24,868 nt of DNA from an uncultured Oscillospiraceae bacterium (GCA_934572465.1 CAKTLG010000029.1:1-24868); one strand, 5' to 3'. Counted from the stretch's first letter, positions 1-8,103 are shown. Notes: generated from the sequence alone by a model not told the origin. Numbers and translations are program-made.

Positions 1-348
1 ATCGAGCAGGGCGGCACGAACGTCTCCGGCGGGCAGAAGCAGCGCCTGTGCATCGCCCGCGCGCTGCTCAAAAAGCCGAAGATCCTCATTCTGGACGACT
101 CGACCAGCGCGGTCGACACGCGCACCGACGCGCTGATCCGCGCGGGCTTCCGCGCCTATATCCCCGAAACGACGAAGATCATCATTGCCCAGCGCGTCGC
201 GTCCGTGCAAGACGCCGACCTCATCCTCGTGATGGACAGCGGGCGCATCGTCGATTCCGGCACGCACGAGGAGCTCTTGTCCTCGAGTCCCATTTACCGC
301 GAGGTCTACGGATCCCAGACGAACGGAGGTGGCGAAGATGAAGCGTAA
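1..348 (+). CDS. ABC exporter ATP-binding half, C-terminal fragment (degenerate-site subunit)
   Basis: Only the last 115 residues are present; the 5' end lies outside the window. The frame is open from base 1 and ends at TAA 346-348. Visible ABC-ATPase elements are the signature VSGGQ (about residues 8-12 of the fragment), a Walker B reading ILILDDSTSAVD, and IIIAQR at the switch region. The catalytic glutamate after Walker B is Asp and the switch His is Gln. This pattern is known from the degenerate nucleotide site of heterodimeric exporters such as TM287/288. The frame runs 11 bases into the next ABC gene, so the two are probably translationally coupled and form one heterodimeric exporter at the cytoplasmic membrane. 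The substrate cannot be told; family members export drugs, lipids or peptides. Confidence 0.93.
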   Translation: MEQGGTNVSGGQKQRLCIARALLKKPKILILDDSTSAVDTRTDALIRAGFRAYIPETTKIIIAQRVASVQDADLILVMDSGRIVDSGTHEELLSSSPIYREVYGSQTNGGGEDEA

Positions 349-2260
349 GCGTCCCAACGGCCCCGGCCCCAACGTCGGTGCCGACAACATGAAAATGCTC
401 GGCCGCACGGTGAAAAAGCTCTTTTCCTACTATTCCGTGCTCGCCCCCGTCACGTTCGCGTGCATCCTCTTCTCCGCGGTCGTTTCCTCCATCCCCTCGC
501 TTTTCGTGCAGAACGTCATTCAGGTCATCGAAAAGTGGTACGTCTCGCGCGACTGGGCGGCTGCAAAGCCCGAGCTGATCTCGATCCTTTCGCTGCTGGT
601 GGCGCTCTACGCGCTCTCCATCCTTGCGATCTTCGTCTATAAGCAGCTCATGGCCTATATGACGCAGGGCTTTCTCGACAAGCTCCGTCAGGAGATGTTC
701 GGCGGGATGCAGGATCTTCCCATCCGCTACTTTGACACCCACCAGCACGGCGATATCATGAGCTTCTACACCAACGATATCGACACGCTGCGCCAGCTCG
801 TCTCCGAGGCGATTCCCGCCTTCATCCAGTCCGGCGCGATCGTGCTGGTCGTGTTCGCCATCATGCTCTACTTCAGCCTCTGGCTGACGCTCGTGCTCGT
901 GCTCGGCATCGTGCTGATGGCGCTCGTCACCAAGCGCGTCGGCAGCGGCAGCGCAAAGTTCTTTCTGCGCCAGCAGAAGGCCGTCGCCAAGACCGAGGGC
1001 TATATCCAGGAGACGATGACCGGCCAGAAGGTCGTTAAGGTCTTCTGCCATGAGGAGCGCTCCATCGAGGCGTTCGACGCGATCAACGACGCGCTCTTTG
1101 AGGACAGCTTCCGCGCCCACGCCTACGCGAGCGTGCTCGGCCCCATCATCGGCAACATCGGCAACCTTCTGTATGTTGCTCTGGCGCTGGTCGGCGGCGT
1201 ATTCCTGCTCATCGGGCTGCCGAATGTCAGCCTTTCCGGCAAGGCGCTCGATATCTCCATTCTCGTGCCGTTCCTCAACATGACCAAGCAGTTCACCGGC
1301 AACGTCAACCAGCTCTCCCAGCAGATCAACTCCATCGTCATGGCGGGCGCGGGCGCGCAGCGCGTGTTCTCCCTCATCGACGAAAAGCCGGAGACGGACG
1401 AGGGCTTTGTGACGCTCGTGGATGCGAACATCGCGCCCGACGGCACGATCACCGAGAGCGACACCCACACCGGCCACTGGGCATGGAAAAACCCGAACGA
1501 CAACGGCAGGATCGGATACCGCGAGCTGCGCGGCGACGTGCGCCTTGTGGACGTGGACTTTGCCTACGAGGAGGGCAAGGAGGTCCTGCACGACGTTTCC
1601 GTTTACGCAGAGCCCGGGCAGAAGGTCGCCTTCGTCGGCGCGACGGGCGCCGGCAAAACGACCATCACCAACCTTATCAACCGCTTCTACGACATTGCCG
1701 ACGGCAAGATCCGCTATGACGGCATCAACGTCAGCAAGATCAAAAAGGCCGACCTGCGCCGCTCCCTCGGCATCGTCCTGCAGGACACGAATCTCTTTAC
1801 CGGCACGGTGATGGACAACATCCGCTACGGCAAGCTCGACGCGACGGACGACGAGTGCATCGCCGCGGCAAAGCTTGCGGGCGCGGACGATTTCATCACG
1901 CGTCTCCCGCAGGGCTATGCGACGGAGCTTTCCAACAACGGCGCAAATCTCTCGCAGGGCCAGCGCCAGCTCATCGCCATCGCCCGCGCGGCGGTCGCCG
2001 ATCCGCCGGTGATGATCCTTGACGAAGCGACGTCGTCCATCGACACGCGCACCGAGGCCATCGTCCAGCGCGGCATGGATAAGCTGATGGAGGGCCGCAC
2101 GGTGTTCGTCATCGCCCACCGGCTCTCGACCGTCAAGAACGCCGACGTCATCATGGTGCTCGACCACGGCCGCATCATCGAGCGCGGCAGCCACGAAAAG
2201 CTCATCGCCGAAAAGGGCACATACTACCAGCTCTATACCGGCGCATTCGAGCTTGAATAA
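338..2260 (+). CDS. ABC transporter permease/ATP-binding protein (consensus-site half of heterodimeric exporter)
   Basis: This is a 640-residue fused exporter half. An N-terminal type I exporter membrane domain (about residues 30-350) is followed by an ATPase domain with Walker A GATGAGKTT (K440), signature LSQGQ (538-542), Walker B MILDEATS (D562, E563) and switch H594. It therefore keeps the catalytic Glu and His that the upstream half lacks. Its own signature (SQGQ rather than SGGQ) would complete the degenerate site of the partner, as in TM287/288-type heterodimers. I chose ATG 338 because GGAGG at 325-329 lies 8 bases upstream; a GTG at 329 in the same frame overlaps that ribosome site and is unlikely. 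The gene overlaps its partner by 11 bases and is followed by a terminator. The insert between the membrane and ATPase domains (about residues 350-395) is hydrophilic. Substrate unknown. Confidence 0.95.
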   Translation: MKRKRPNGPGPNVGADNMKMLGRTVKKLFSYYSVLAPVTFACILFSAVVSSIPSLFVQNVIQVIEKWYVSRDWAAAKPELISILSLLVALYALSILAIFVYKQLMAYMTQGFLDKLRQEMFGGMQDLPIRYFDTHQHGDIMSFYTNDIDTLRQLVSEAIPAFIQSGAIVLVVFAIMLYFSLWLTLVLVLGIVLMALVTKRVGSGSAKFFLRQQKAVAKTEGYIQETMTGQKVVKVFCHEERSIEAFDAINDALFEDSFRAHAYASVLGPIIGNIGNLLYVALALVGGVFLLIGLPNVSLSGKALDISILVPFLNMTKQFTGNVNQLSQQINSIVMAGAGAQRVFSLIDEKPETDEGFVTLVDANIAPDGTITESDTHTGHWAWKNPNDNGRIGYRELRGDVRLVDVDFAYEEGKEVLHDVSVYAEPGQKVAFVGATGAGKTTITNLINRFYDIADGKIRYDGINVSKIKKADLRRSLGIVLQDTNLFTGTVMDNIRYGKLDATDDECIAAAKLAGADDFITRLPQGYATELSNNGANLSQGQRQLIAIARAAVADPPVMILDEATSSIDTRTEAIVQRGMDKLMEGRTVFVIAHRLSTVKNADVIMVLDHGRIIERGSHEKLIAEKGTYYQLYTGAFELE

Positions 2261-2265
2261 CGCAG

Positions 2266-2300
2266 AAAAGAGCGCGTCCTTTCAAGGACGTGCTCTTTTT
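2266..2300 (+). terminator. Rho-independent terminator after ABC exporter operon
   Basis: A GC-rich inverted repeat (AGAGCGCGTCC paired with GGACGTGCTCT, one G:U pair) with a short loop is followed by a T run. It begins 5 bases after the ABC stop codon. Confidence 0.85.
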
Positions 2301-2303
2301 CGT

Positions 2304-2360
2304 CATAATCGGCCAAGTCCTCCCACTATAGTGTGTTGAACGCGATCATTTAAGGGAGGG
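2304..2360 (+). promoter_or_regulatory. Possible promoter and ribosome site of the symporter
   Basis: The 65 bases between the terminator and the symporter hold a TATAGT -10-like hexamer at 2327-2332 inside a perfect 10-base palindrome, CACTATAGTG (2324-2333). No good -35 is visible. A strong ribosome site, AAGGGAGGG, lies at 2352-2360, 5 bases before the ATG. The promoter assignment is weak; the ribosome site is clear. Confidence 0.3.
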
Positions 2361-2365
2361 ATCAT

Positions 2366-3607
2366 ATGTCTCGTTCGTTTCTGCGCAGCTATGGCTTTCT
2401 TGGCGCCATGCTGCTCGCCATCGTGCTCGGGTGCGTGCTCGGCGCGCTGTGGCCCGGCGCCACATGCCTTGCGCCGCTCGGCACCATCTTCATCAACCTC
2501 ATGTTCTGCATCGTCGTGCCGCTGGTATTCTGCTCGCTTGCAAGCTCCATCGCCTGCATGAAAAGCCCCCGGCGCGCCGGAAAGATCATGGGAACGACGC
2601 TCGCGGTCTTCGTTGTCACGGGTCTCATCGCCGCGGCCATCATGATATTGGCCATGCGGCTCTACCCGCCGGTGCTCATACCGTGGGAGCACGCCGACGC
2701 TGGGGTGGTCGACGAGCAGCTCGGCCTTGCACAGCTGATCGTCAACTTTTTCACCGTGGAGGATTTCGCGGCGCTGCTCTCGCGCAGAGCCATGCTGCCG
2801 CTGATCGTCTTCTCGCTGCTCACGGGCTTCGGCGTCAATCTGAGCGGCGGGCCGGAATGCCTGACAGCGCGGCTCCTGCAGGATCTGACGAACTGCTTTC
2901 TCAAGGTCGTCACGCTCGTGTCCTACTATGCGCCCATCGCCTTCTTCGGCTTTTTCGCCTCGCTCGTGGCGGCCTACGGCACGCAGATCACCGCCGCCTA
3001 TGGCAGAGCCATGATCGTCTACTATCCGCTGTGCCTTGCCTATGCGCTCATCGCTTTCCCGCTCTACGCGCGCTTTGGCGGCGGAAAAGCGGGCGTGCGC
3101 GTGATGCGCCGCCACATTCTGGCCCCCGCGGTCACGGCGCTGGGCACCTGCTCGTCGGTCGCAACGATCCCGACGAATCTGGAGGCCGCGGAGAAAAGCG
3201 GCGTCCCGCGCGAGGTCTCCGACCTCGTGCTGCCGCTGGGCGCGACGATGCATATGGACGGCTCGTGCTTCAGCTGCGTGCTGAAGATCGCGTTCCTCTT
3301 CGGCGTGTTCGGCATCCCGTTCGAGGGCGCGGGGCTTTTTGCCAAGATCCTGCTCGTCGCCGTGTTCAGCTCGGTGGCCATGAGCGGCATCCCGGGCGGC
3401 GGCTACATCGGCGAGTACATCATCTGCGCGCTCTTTTTCCCCTCGCAGATGGCCATTGCCTATCCCATCGCCGTGACGATCGGCAACCTGGTCGACCCGC
3501 CGGCAACGATGATCAACTCCGCGGGCGACTATGTCGTCTCGTTCATCGTCGCGCGCTTTACCGAAGGGCGCGGCTGGCTCTCGCGCGCACAAAGAGCGCG
3601 GCAGTAG
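2366..3607 (+). CDS. Dicarboxylate/amino acid:cation symporter (DAACS, glutamate-transporter fold) with altered substrate site
   Basis: This 413-residue polytopic membrane protein couples uptake of a small solute to Na+ or H+ flow. The family hallmarks are clear: a serine-rich re-entrant loop (TCSSVATIPTNLEAAEKSGV, about 265-285), a TM7 motif LPLGATMHMDGS, the second loop MSGIPGGGYIGEY, and TM8 DPPATMINSAGD (D377-D388). Against GltPh, TM8 keeps the counterparts of D394, N401 and D405. The position of R397, which holds the acidic side chain of aspartate, is Ala380. The NMDG motif of TM7 reads HMDG (H296). Loss of the arginine argues against glutamate, aspartate or C4-dicarboxylate and for a neutral amino acid or another solute; this is an inference. 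Start ATG has AAGGGAGGG 5 bases upstream. The gene ends 4 bases from the convergent yqeB. Confidence 0.9.
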   Translation: MSRSFLRSYGFLGAMLLAIVLGCVLGALWPGATCLAPLGTIFINLMFCIVVPLVFCSLASSIACMKSPRRAGKIMGTTLAVFVVTGLIAAAIMILAMRLYPPVLIPWEHADAGVVDEQLGLAQLIVNFFTVEDFAALLSRRAMLPLIVFSLLTGFGVNLSGGPECLTARLLQDLTNCFLKVVTLVSYYAPIAFFGFFASLVAAYGTQITAAYGRAMIVYYPLCLAYALIAFPLYARFGGGKAGVRVMRRHILAPAVTALGTCSSVATIPTNLEAAEKSGVPREVSDLVLPLGATMHMDGSCFSCVLKIAFLFGVFGIPFEGAGLFAKILLVAVFSSVAMSGIPGGGYIGEYIICALFFPSQMAIAYPIAVTIGNLVDPPATMINSAGDYVVSFIVARFTEGRGWLSRAQRARQ

Positions 3608-3611
3608 CGGA

Positions 3612-4412
3612 CTACCGCTTCCCCGCCGCCCTGGCGCGCAGGTGCAGCACCGCCTCCAGCACGCCGCCGCCGACGGCAAGCGCCTTGTCCGAGGCCGTTG
3701 TGCAGTATTCCGGCTTGCAGCGCGGATCGACGTCGCCGGACTTCATGCCCGCATGAACGCGCACGCCGTCGTCCAGCACACCGCGCAGCACGCCGCTGAT
3801 GGTGCACTTCATCGGCACGCCTTCGACATAGCCGATGGTCTTGCCCTCTTCAACAACGTCTCCGATGCGGTGAACGGCGGTGAAAACGCCGTCGCACGGG
3901 GCGCGCAGCACGCGCTCGCCCGCAAAGCCGCCGATCAGGCCGGGGATATTCGTATTCGGAAGGGCGCTGCCCGTATAAATGACGCGCCCAAGCGTGTGGC
4001 CGCGCATCGTCTCCACGACCGCGTGGCAGTCTTCCCCCGCCGTAAAGCCGGGGCCGACGCCCACAACGATCGGCGCGTCCGTGATCCTTGTGCCGAGGTT
4101 GCGCTTGGCAAGGATCGCGTCGACGAGCACGTCCGGCGCGAGCGCCGCGCGGCAGGCGCATTCGGGATCGGCCAGCACGGGGAGCACGCCCTCGCACAAA
4201 AGCATCCTTGCCTGCGCCGCGTCCTCCGCGCGCACGGCGCGCAGCTCCTCGACCGTCGTTTCGCCGTGGACGATGGCGTCGGAAAACGCCACGGTGCGGC
4301 GGATGGCCGTCGGTCGCGCAAGGTCGGTCATCACCACGTCGATGCCGCTGCGCCACAGGCGCAACGCGATCCCGCTGGCGATATCGCCAGCGCCGCGGAT
4401 CAGCGTAAGCAT
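3612..4412 (-). CDS. yqeB: Selenium-dependent molybdenum hydroxylase accessory protein YqeB (EF2563 family)
   Basis: A 266-residue protein with the family N-terminus, a Rossmann-like RGAGDIASGIALRLW at 6-20, and the conserved VVGVGPGFTAGEDCHAVVET block (116-135). The C-terminal part (about 173-230) resembles a biotinyl/lipoyl-type barrel. YqeB co-occurs with YqeC, XdhC and selenium-dependent molybdenum hydroxylases (xanthine or purine hydroxylase, nicotinate dehydrogenase type). It is thought to help make the selenium-containing molybdenum cofactor; its reaction is not established. The ATG was chosen because AAGGGGG lies about 7 bases upstream and because the N-terminus then begins exactly at the conserved motif; the frame is open further upstream but that part is antisense to no known domain. 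It overlaps the end of yqeC by 13 bases, so the genes are coupled. Confidence 0.88.
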   Translation of the reverse strand: MLTLIRGAGDIASGIALRLWRSGIDVVMTDLARPTAIRRTVAFSDAIVHGETTVEELRAVRAEDAAQARMLLCEGVLPVLADPECACRAALAPDVLVDAILAKRNLGTRITDAPIVVGVGPGFTAGEDCHAVVETMRGHTLGRVIYTGSALPNTNIPGLIGGFAGERVLRAPCDGVFTAVHRIGDVVEEGKTIGYVEGVPMKCTISGVLRGVLDDGVRVHAGMKSGDVDPRCKPEYCTTASDKALAVGGGVLEAVLHLRARAAGKR

Positions 4413-5071
4413 AGGTAGACCCCCTTGTGCAGACTGCCCGCGATCACGGGGCAGGAAAATTCCTTCGCCATGGCCTGCGCCGCGTCCAGCGCGGCGGCAG
4501 ACTCGACCTTGTTGATGTAAATGCGGTCGCCATAGCCCTCGGCGTTCACGACGCGCGCGGCGATCGACGGCGTGACGGGCGTATCCTCGCTCACGCCCGC
4601 AAGCTGCGCATAGCGCGCGCTGCGGTGGCAGGTCTCGCGGATCGGCTTTCCGATCCCATCGATACCGATGACCAGCACCGTGCGCTGCGCGCACGCCGGG
4701 ATGACCGGCTCGTGCGGCGCGTGCACCTTGAGCGGCAGCCGCTTCGCGCCGTCCGCCTCCACGAGCACATAGTCCGCAAGCTGCGCGAGCGCTTCGATCG
4801 GCAGCGGCGGCACGCAGAGCTTGCCGTCCTCCGCCTGTCCCGCCGCGCAGACGATACGTGCGCGCGCAAGCGCGGCGCGGACGGCGTCCCCGTCCGCGTC
4901 CAGCAGCGTTTCATATCGCTCGGGGCGGCGGATATGCGTCGTCGTCGTGATGATGACGCGCCCGCTTTTTTGCAGCTCCTCCGCCAGCGTTTCCATCAGC
5001 GTCGACTTCCCGCCGCCGCCAATGAGCGCGGTCACGCCGCGCCCGATCTTCAAAAGTGGTGCGATCTGCAT
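4400..5071 (-). CDS. yqeC: Selenium cofactor biosynthesis protein YqeC
   Basis: A 223-residue P-loop protein. The Walker A-like GGGGKST (18-24) is followed by TTTTHIRRP (42-50) and the family signature VEADGAKRLPLK (104-115) with HAPHEPVIP just after it. YqeC is named for its constant association with selenium-dependent molybdenum hydroxylases; nucleotide hydrolysis is expected from the P-loop, but its exact step is unknown. It starts 11 bases after the xdhC stop and its last 13 bases overlap the yqeB start. The three genes clearly form one transcription unit. Length is normal for the family. Confidence 0.9.
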   Translation of the reverse strand: MQIAPLLKIGRGVTALIGGGGKSTLMETLAEELQKSGRVIITTTTHIRRPERYETLLDADGDAVRAALARARIVCAAGQAEDGKLCVPPLPIEALAQLADYVLVEADGAKRLPLKVHAPHEPVIPACAQRTVLVIGIDGIGKPIRETCHRSARYAQLAGVSEDTPVTPSIAARVVNAEGYGDRIYINKVESAAALDAAQAMAKEFSCPVIAGSLHKGVYLCLR

Positions 5072-5082
5072 GGCGCGAGCCC

Positions 5083-6066
5083 TCAGCGGCGGCGCGCGCG
5101 GTGTTCGATCATCTCAGCCGCGATGCTGATGGCGATCTCCTCCGGCGTTTCGGCAAGGATGGGGAGACCGATGGGCGAATGGATGCGCGCAATGTCCGCG
5201 TCGGTAAAGCCCTCGGCGCGCAGCTTCTCCTGCGTCTTTGCGACCTTGCTGCGGCTGCCGATGCAGCCAATATACGTCGCCTCGCTTTTGAGCACCTGGG
5301 ACAATATCTCAAAGTCCGCCTGATGCCCCGGCGTCATGATGACGGCGTAATCGTCGGGCGTGAGTGTGACCCGGTCGTAGATATGCTGAAAGTCGCCGAG
5401 GACGACCTCGTCGGCGGCGGGATAATTCTCCGGCTTTGCCAGCGCCTCGCGGTTATCGAACAGCACCACGCGGAAGCCGATATTTGCCAGCACCGGCACG
5501 AGCGCGCGGCCCACATGGCCGCCGCCGAAGATGCAGACCTTGCCCGCGCGCACGAGCGGCTCCACGTAAACGCCGCCGCGCCAGACGGCCCTGGCCGTAA
5601 AGCATTCCCGCTTATCCTGCGGGAGCTCCGCGCGCGTGAGCACACGGAACTCGCTGACGCGCTCGCCGTCGAGCGCGAGCAGCAGCCAGAGGTCCTCATC
5701 GCGCGAAAGCCCCTCCCGCCAGCGCCGCAGCACGGCGGTGTCCGCCGCGTTCTCCGGCGTAAAAAGCTGGAAGTACACCGTCACCTGCCCGCCGCAGATC
5801 ATGCCGATATCGGCCACGTCGTTGGGGCGGAGGTCATAGCTTTTCAATTCGTTTCCGCCGGTGCGGATGGCCTCCAGCGCGCGCTCCACGCTGCGCAGCT
5901 CCACTGCGCCGCCGCCGACCGTGCCGAGCGTATGCCCGTCGGCAAAGACGGCCATCTTCGCGCCCGCGCCGCGCGGCGAGGAGCCGGAGGAGGCAAAAAT
6001 ACTGCACAGCACCACGCGTTCTCCGCGCGCGAGCGCGGCGAGCATGGCGGTCAAAAGTTCTTTCAT
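5083..6066 (-). CDS. xdhC: XdhC/CoxI family molybdenum hydroxylase maturation factor
   Basis: A 327-residue protein. The N-terminal CoxI/XdhC domain has SSGSSPRGAGAKMAV (26-40), a TVGGGAVE turn (49-56) and the conserved GMICGG (88-93). The C-terminal Rossmann domain has CIFGGGHVGRALVPVLA (178-194), IGSRSK (269-274) and HSPIGLPI (296-303). XdhC proteins bind molybdenum cofactor, promote its sulfuration and insert it into xanthine dehydrogenase-like enzymes. With YqeB and YqeC downstream, the target is probably a selenium-dependent hydroxylase, but none is encoded in this window. The start ATG has AAAGGA 8 bases upstream and a well-formed promoter behind it. An in-frame extension reaches about 350 bases further upstream but is antisense to the terminator and the next gene, so I reject it. 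Confidence 0.92.
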   Translation of the reverse strand: MKELLTAMLAALARGERVVLCSIFASSGSSPRGAGAKMAVFADGHTLGTVGGGAVELRSVERALEAIRTGGNELKSYDLRPNDVADIGMICGGQVTVYFQLFTPENAADTAVLRRWREGLSRDEDLWLLLALDGERVSEFRVLTRAELPQDKRECFTARAVWRGGVYVEPLVRAGKVCIFGGGHVGRALVPVLANIGFRVVLFDNREALAKPENYPAADEVVLGDFQHIYDRVTLTPDDYAVIMTPGHQADFEILSQVLKSEATYIGCIGSRSKVAKTQEKLRAEGFTDADIARIHSPIGLPILAETPEEIAISIAAEMIEHRARRR

Positions 6067-6102
6067 CACTGTTATCCTTTCAAAAATATCACGCTGTATG
6101 TC

Positions 6103-6131
6103 ATTATAGCAAAGCGCCGGTGCAAAAGCAA
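6103..6131 (-). promoter_or_regulatory. Sigma-A-type promoter of xdhC-yqeC-yqeB
   Basis: Reading the minus strand, TTGCTT (6131-6126) and a perfect TATAAT (6108-6103) are separated by exactly 17 bases. The -10 lies about 37 bases before the xdhC start. No obvious operator surrounds it. Confidence 0.75.
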
Positions 6132-6141
6132 GCGGCGGCAC

Positions 6142-6174
6142 AAAAAAGCGGAACGTCCGCAGACGTTCCGCTTT
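6142..6174 (-). terminator. Rho-independent terminator of the Na/Pi cotransporter gene
   Basis: On the minus strand a 13-base stem (AAAGCGGAACGTC with its complement) with a short loop is followed by six T residues. It lies just after the cotransporter stop codon and upstream of the xdhC promoter. Confidence 0.88.
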
Positions 6175-6179
6175 CCCGT

Positions 6180-7985
6180 TTATTGATCCCGTCCGATGCG
6201 CTTCAGCGCGCCGAAATAGCGCTCGTGCGTCTCCTGATAGGCGCGGTTGAATTCCGGATCCTTGCCCTGATGCAGCTCGTGGATATAGTCGTGGTGGTTG
6301 TTCATGATATGCTTGTCGGACATCGAAAGCGTAAAGACGCCCACGTTCGAGCACTGGTCGGCGATACGCTCGACGTTGACGAGGATATCGAGGAACGTCA
6401 GCCCCGCGTAGACCGTGCACTGCCCGTCGCGCACGCGGCGGATGTGGTTGGAGCGCAGCGTGGCGACAAGATCGTCCACGACCTCCTCCACCGGCTCGAT
6501 CCTGCGCGCGGCCTCATAGTCCGTAGCGGCAAAGGCATTGTAGGTGTAGCCGAGGATCTCGTCGAGCGCCTGACGCAGCACTTTGAGTTCCTGATGCGCC
6601 ACGGATGAAAGGCTCGCATTGCGCTCGATGAACTCCTGTGCGTTCTCCGTCAGGTTCACGGCATGGTCGCCGATGCGCTCAAACTCGCCGAAGCACTGGA
6701 TATAGTAGTTGAGCAGGTCGTTGCCGTGTCCTGTCGGCACGTGCGGCGAAAGGCGGATGAGGTAGTTGTCCACATGGTCGGCGAGTTTGTCGATGTGATC
6801 CTCATTCTCGTTGATGACGTCGATGGTGTGCCTGTTGTACTCGTCGAGCACGTCCATCGCGCTCAAAACGCCCGCGCGGGCAAGCCGCGCCATGGTGGTG
6901 ATGGCCTCCGCCGCGCCGGAGAGGGCGATGGCGGGCGAGCTGTAGAACTTCTCGTCGAGCAGCGAGAGCTCGTGGTCGACATTCTCGCCGAGGCGGACGT
7001 CGTCCTTGACGAGCCGGCGCGAGAGCTTTTCAAACTGGCCGCACACCGGCAGCAGCACGACGGCCGAGATGAGACGGAACACCGTGTGGACGTTTGCAAT
7101 GCCGCCCGAGGTCAGCGCGCGGTCCCACAGAGGATCGAGCACGCCGAACGAGTGCAGGAGCAGCAGCCCCACGATGATGAGGAGCGAGCCCGCGATATTG
7201 AAGAGGATGTGGATGACACCCGTGCGCTTGGCGTCGGCCTTGGAGCCGATGGAGCAGACGATGGCCGTCGTCACGCAGTCGCCGATGTTGACGCCGATAA
7301 TGATGGCGTAGACGGAGGAGAAGGTCAGCGCGCCGGTCGTGGAGATGGCCTGCAGAATGCCGATCGTCGCCGACGAGCTTTGCAGCAGGAAGGCAACGCC
7401 CGTGCCGAGCAGGAAGCCGAGCACCGGCTGGCCGGAGAGCTGGTAGAACATATTGGCGAACGTCTCAGATTCCGACAGCGGACTGACCGCCGCCGTCATG
7501 CTGAGAAGGCCTGTAAAGAGGATGCCGAAGCCCATGGCGATCGAGCCGATGGTATCGGACTTGCGGCTCTTGACCGCCATGAGGAAAATGATGCCGATGA
7601 TCGCCGCAAGGGGCGCGAGGGTGGAGGGCTTGAAGAAGTTCAAAAGCGACGTCTCCGACGCGTTGACGTCGAGCAGGCGGATGATCTGGCCCGTGACGGT
7701 CGTGCCGACGTTCGCGCCGAGGATGACGCCGATGGACTGATGCAGCGTCATCACGCCCGCGCCGACAAGGCCGGACGTAAGCACGATGGTCGCCGTCGAG
7801 CTCTGGATGACCGCCGTGACGCCAAGGCCGAGCAGAAAGCCGACGAGCGGATTGTTCGTCACCTTTTCCATCGCGCGCTTGAACGCGTCGGACGAGCCCT
7901 TTTTCAGCCCGTCGCCCATCAGGCGCATACCGTATAGGAACAGCGCAAGGCCGCCGAACAGGGTAATGATGTTGAAAATCGTCAT
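6180..7985 (-). CDS. Na/Pi cotransporter family protein with PhoU-like C-terminal domain
   Basis: A 601-residue membrane protein of the bacterial NptA/YjbB type (PF02690 family). The two inverted Na/Pi repeats are marked by QSSTAT (61-66) and QSSSAT (202-207), the paired motifs that form the transport site. About eight hydrophobic segments fill residues 1-320. The cytoplasmic tail, about 340-570, has two PhoU-like helical repeats, recognisable by ECFERIGDHAVN-like and NVERIADQCSNVG segments around 435 and 540. The family moves phosphate with sodium; some members work in efflux and the PhoU tail may sense or regulate phosphate. The gene is single, with its own promoter and terminator. The ribosome site before this ATG is weak (GAGG about 12 bases upstream), but the N-terminus matches the family and no better start is present. 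Confidence 0.92.
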   Translation of the reverse strand: MTIFNIITLFGGLALFLYGMRLMGDGLKKGSSDAFKRAMEKVTNNPLVGFLLGLGVTAVIQSSTATIVLTSGLVGAGVMTLHQSIGVILGANVGTTVTGQIIRLLDVNASETSLLNFFKPSTLAPLAAIIGIIFLMAVKSRKSDTIGSIAMGFGILFTGLLSMTAAVSPLSESETFANMFYQLSGQPVLGFLLGTGVAFLLQSSSATIGILQAISTTGALTFSSVYAIIIGVNIGDCVTTAIVCSIGSKADAKRTGVIHILFNIAGSLLIIVGLLLLHSFGVLDPLWDRALTSGGIANVHTVFRLISAVVLLPVCGQFEKLSRRLVKDDVRLGENVDHELSLLDEKFYSSPAIALSGAAEAITTMARLARAGVLSAMDVLDEYNRHTIDVINENEDHIDKLADHVDNYLIRLSPHVPTGHGNDLLNYYIQCFGEFERIGDHAVNLTENAQEFIERNASLSSVAHQELKVLRQALDEILGYTYNAFAATDYEAARRIEPVEEVVDDLVATLRSNHIRRVRDGQCTVYAGLTFLDILVNVERIADQCSNVGVFTLSMSDKHIMNNHHDYIHELHQGKDPEFNRAYQETHERYFGALKRIGRDQ

Positions 7986-8075
7986 AGCTTCTGCAAACCT
8001 CGATCCTGCATTCTCTCCGCGCCGCCTTCAGCGGTGCAAACCTTTCGGGCAAATGCCCAACTCTCACCAGATAGT

Positions 8076-8103
8076 ATTTTATCAGGTGCATGAAAAATTG
8101 CAA
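8076..8103 (-). promoter_or_regulatory. Promoter of the Na/Pi cotransporter gene
   Basis: On the minus strand TTGCAA (8103-8098) and TAAAAT (8081-8076) are 16 bases apart. The resulting leader is about 85 bases and contains a small GGGCATTTGCCC hairpin (8048-8059). The promoter diverges from that of murI. Confidence 0.6.

Noticed and set aside
329..337. GTG start for the second ABC gene
   Set aside because: The codon overlaps the GGAGG ribosome site; ATG at 338 has proper 8-base spacing.
221..2194. Long open frame antisense to the ABC exporter gene (over 600 codons)
   Set aside because: It mirrors the GC-rich third positions of the real gene. The protein is His/Asp/Arg/Val/Ala-rich and low in complexity, has no domain and no ribosome site. 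Similar antisense frames lie at 14737-16566, 12950-14584 and 20949-22373.
3612..6066. In-frame TGA (selenocysteine) codons or a SECIS element in the selenium-linked operon
   Set aside because: All three frames are continuous without internal TGA; the selenium link rests on gene family association only.
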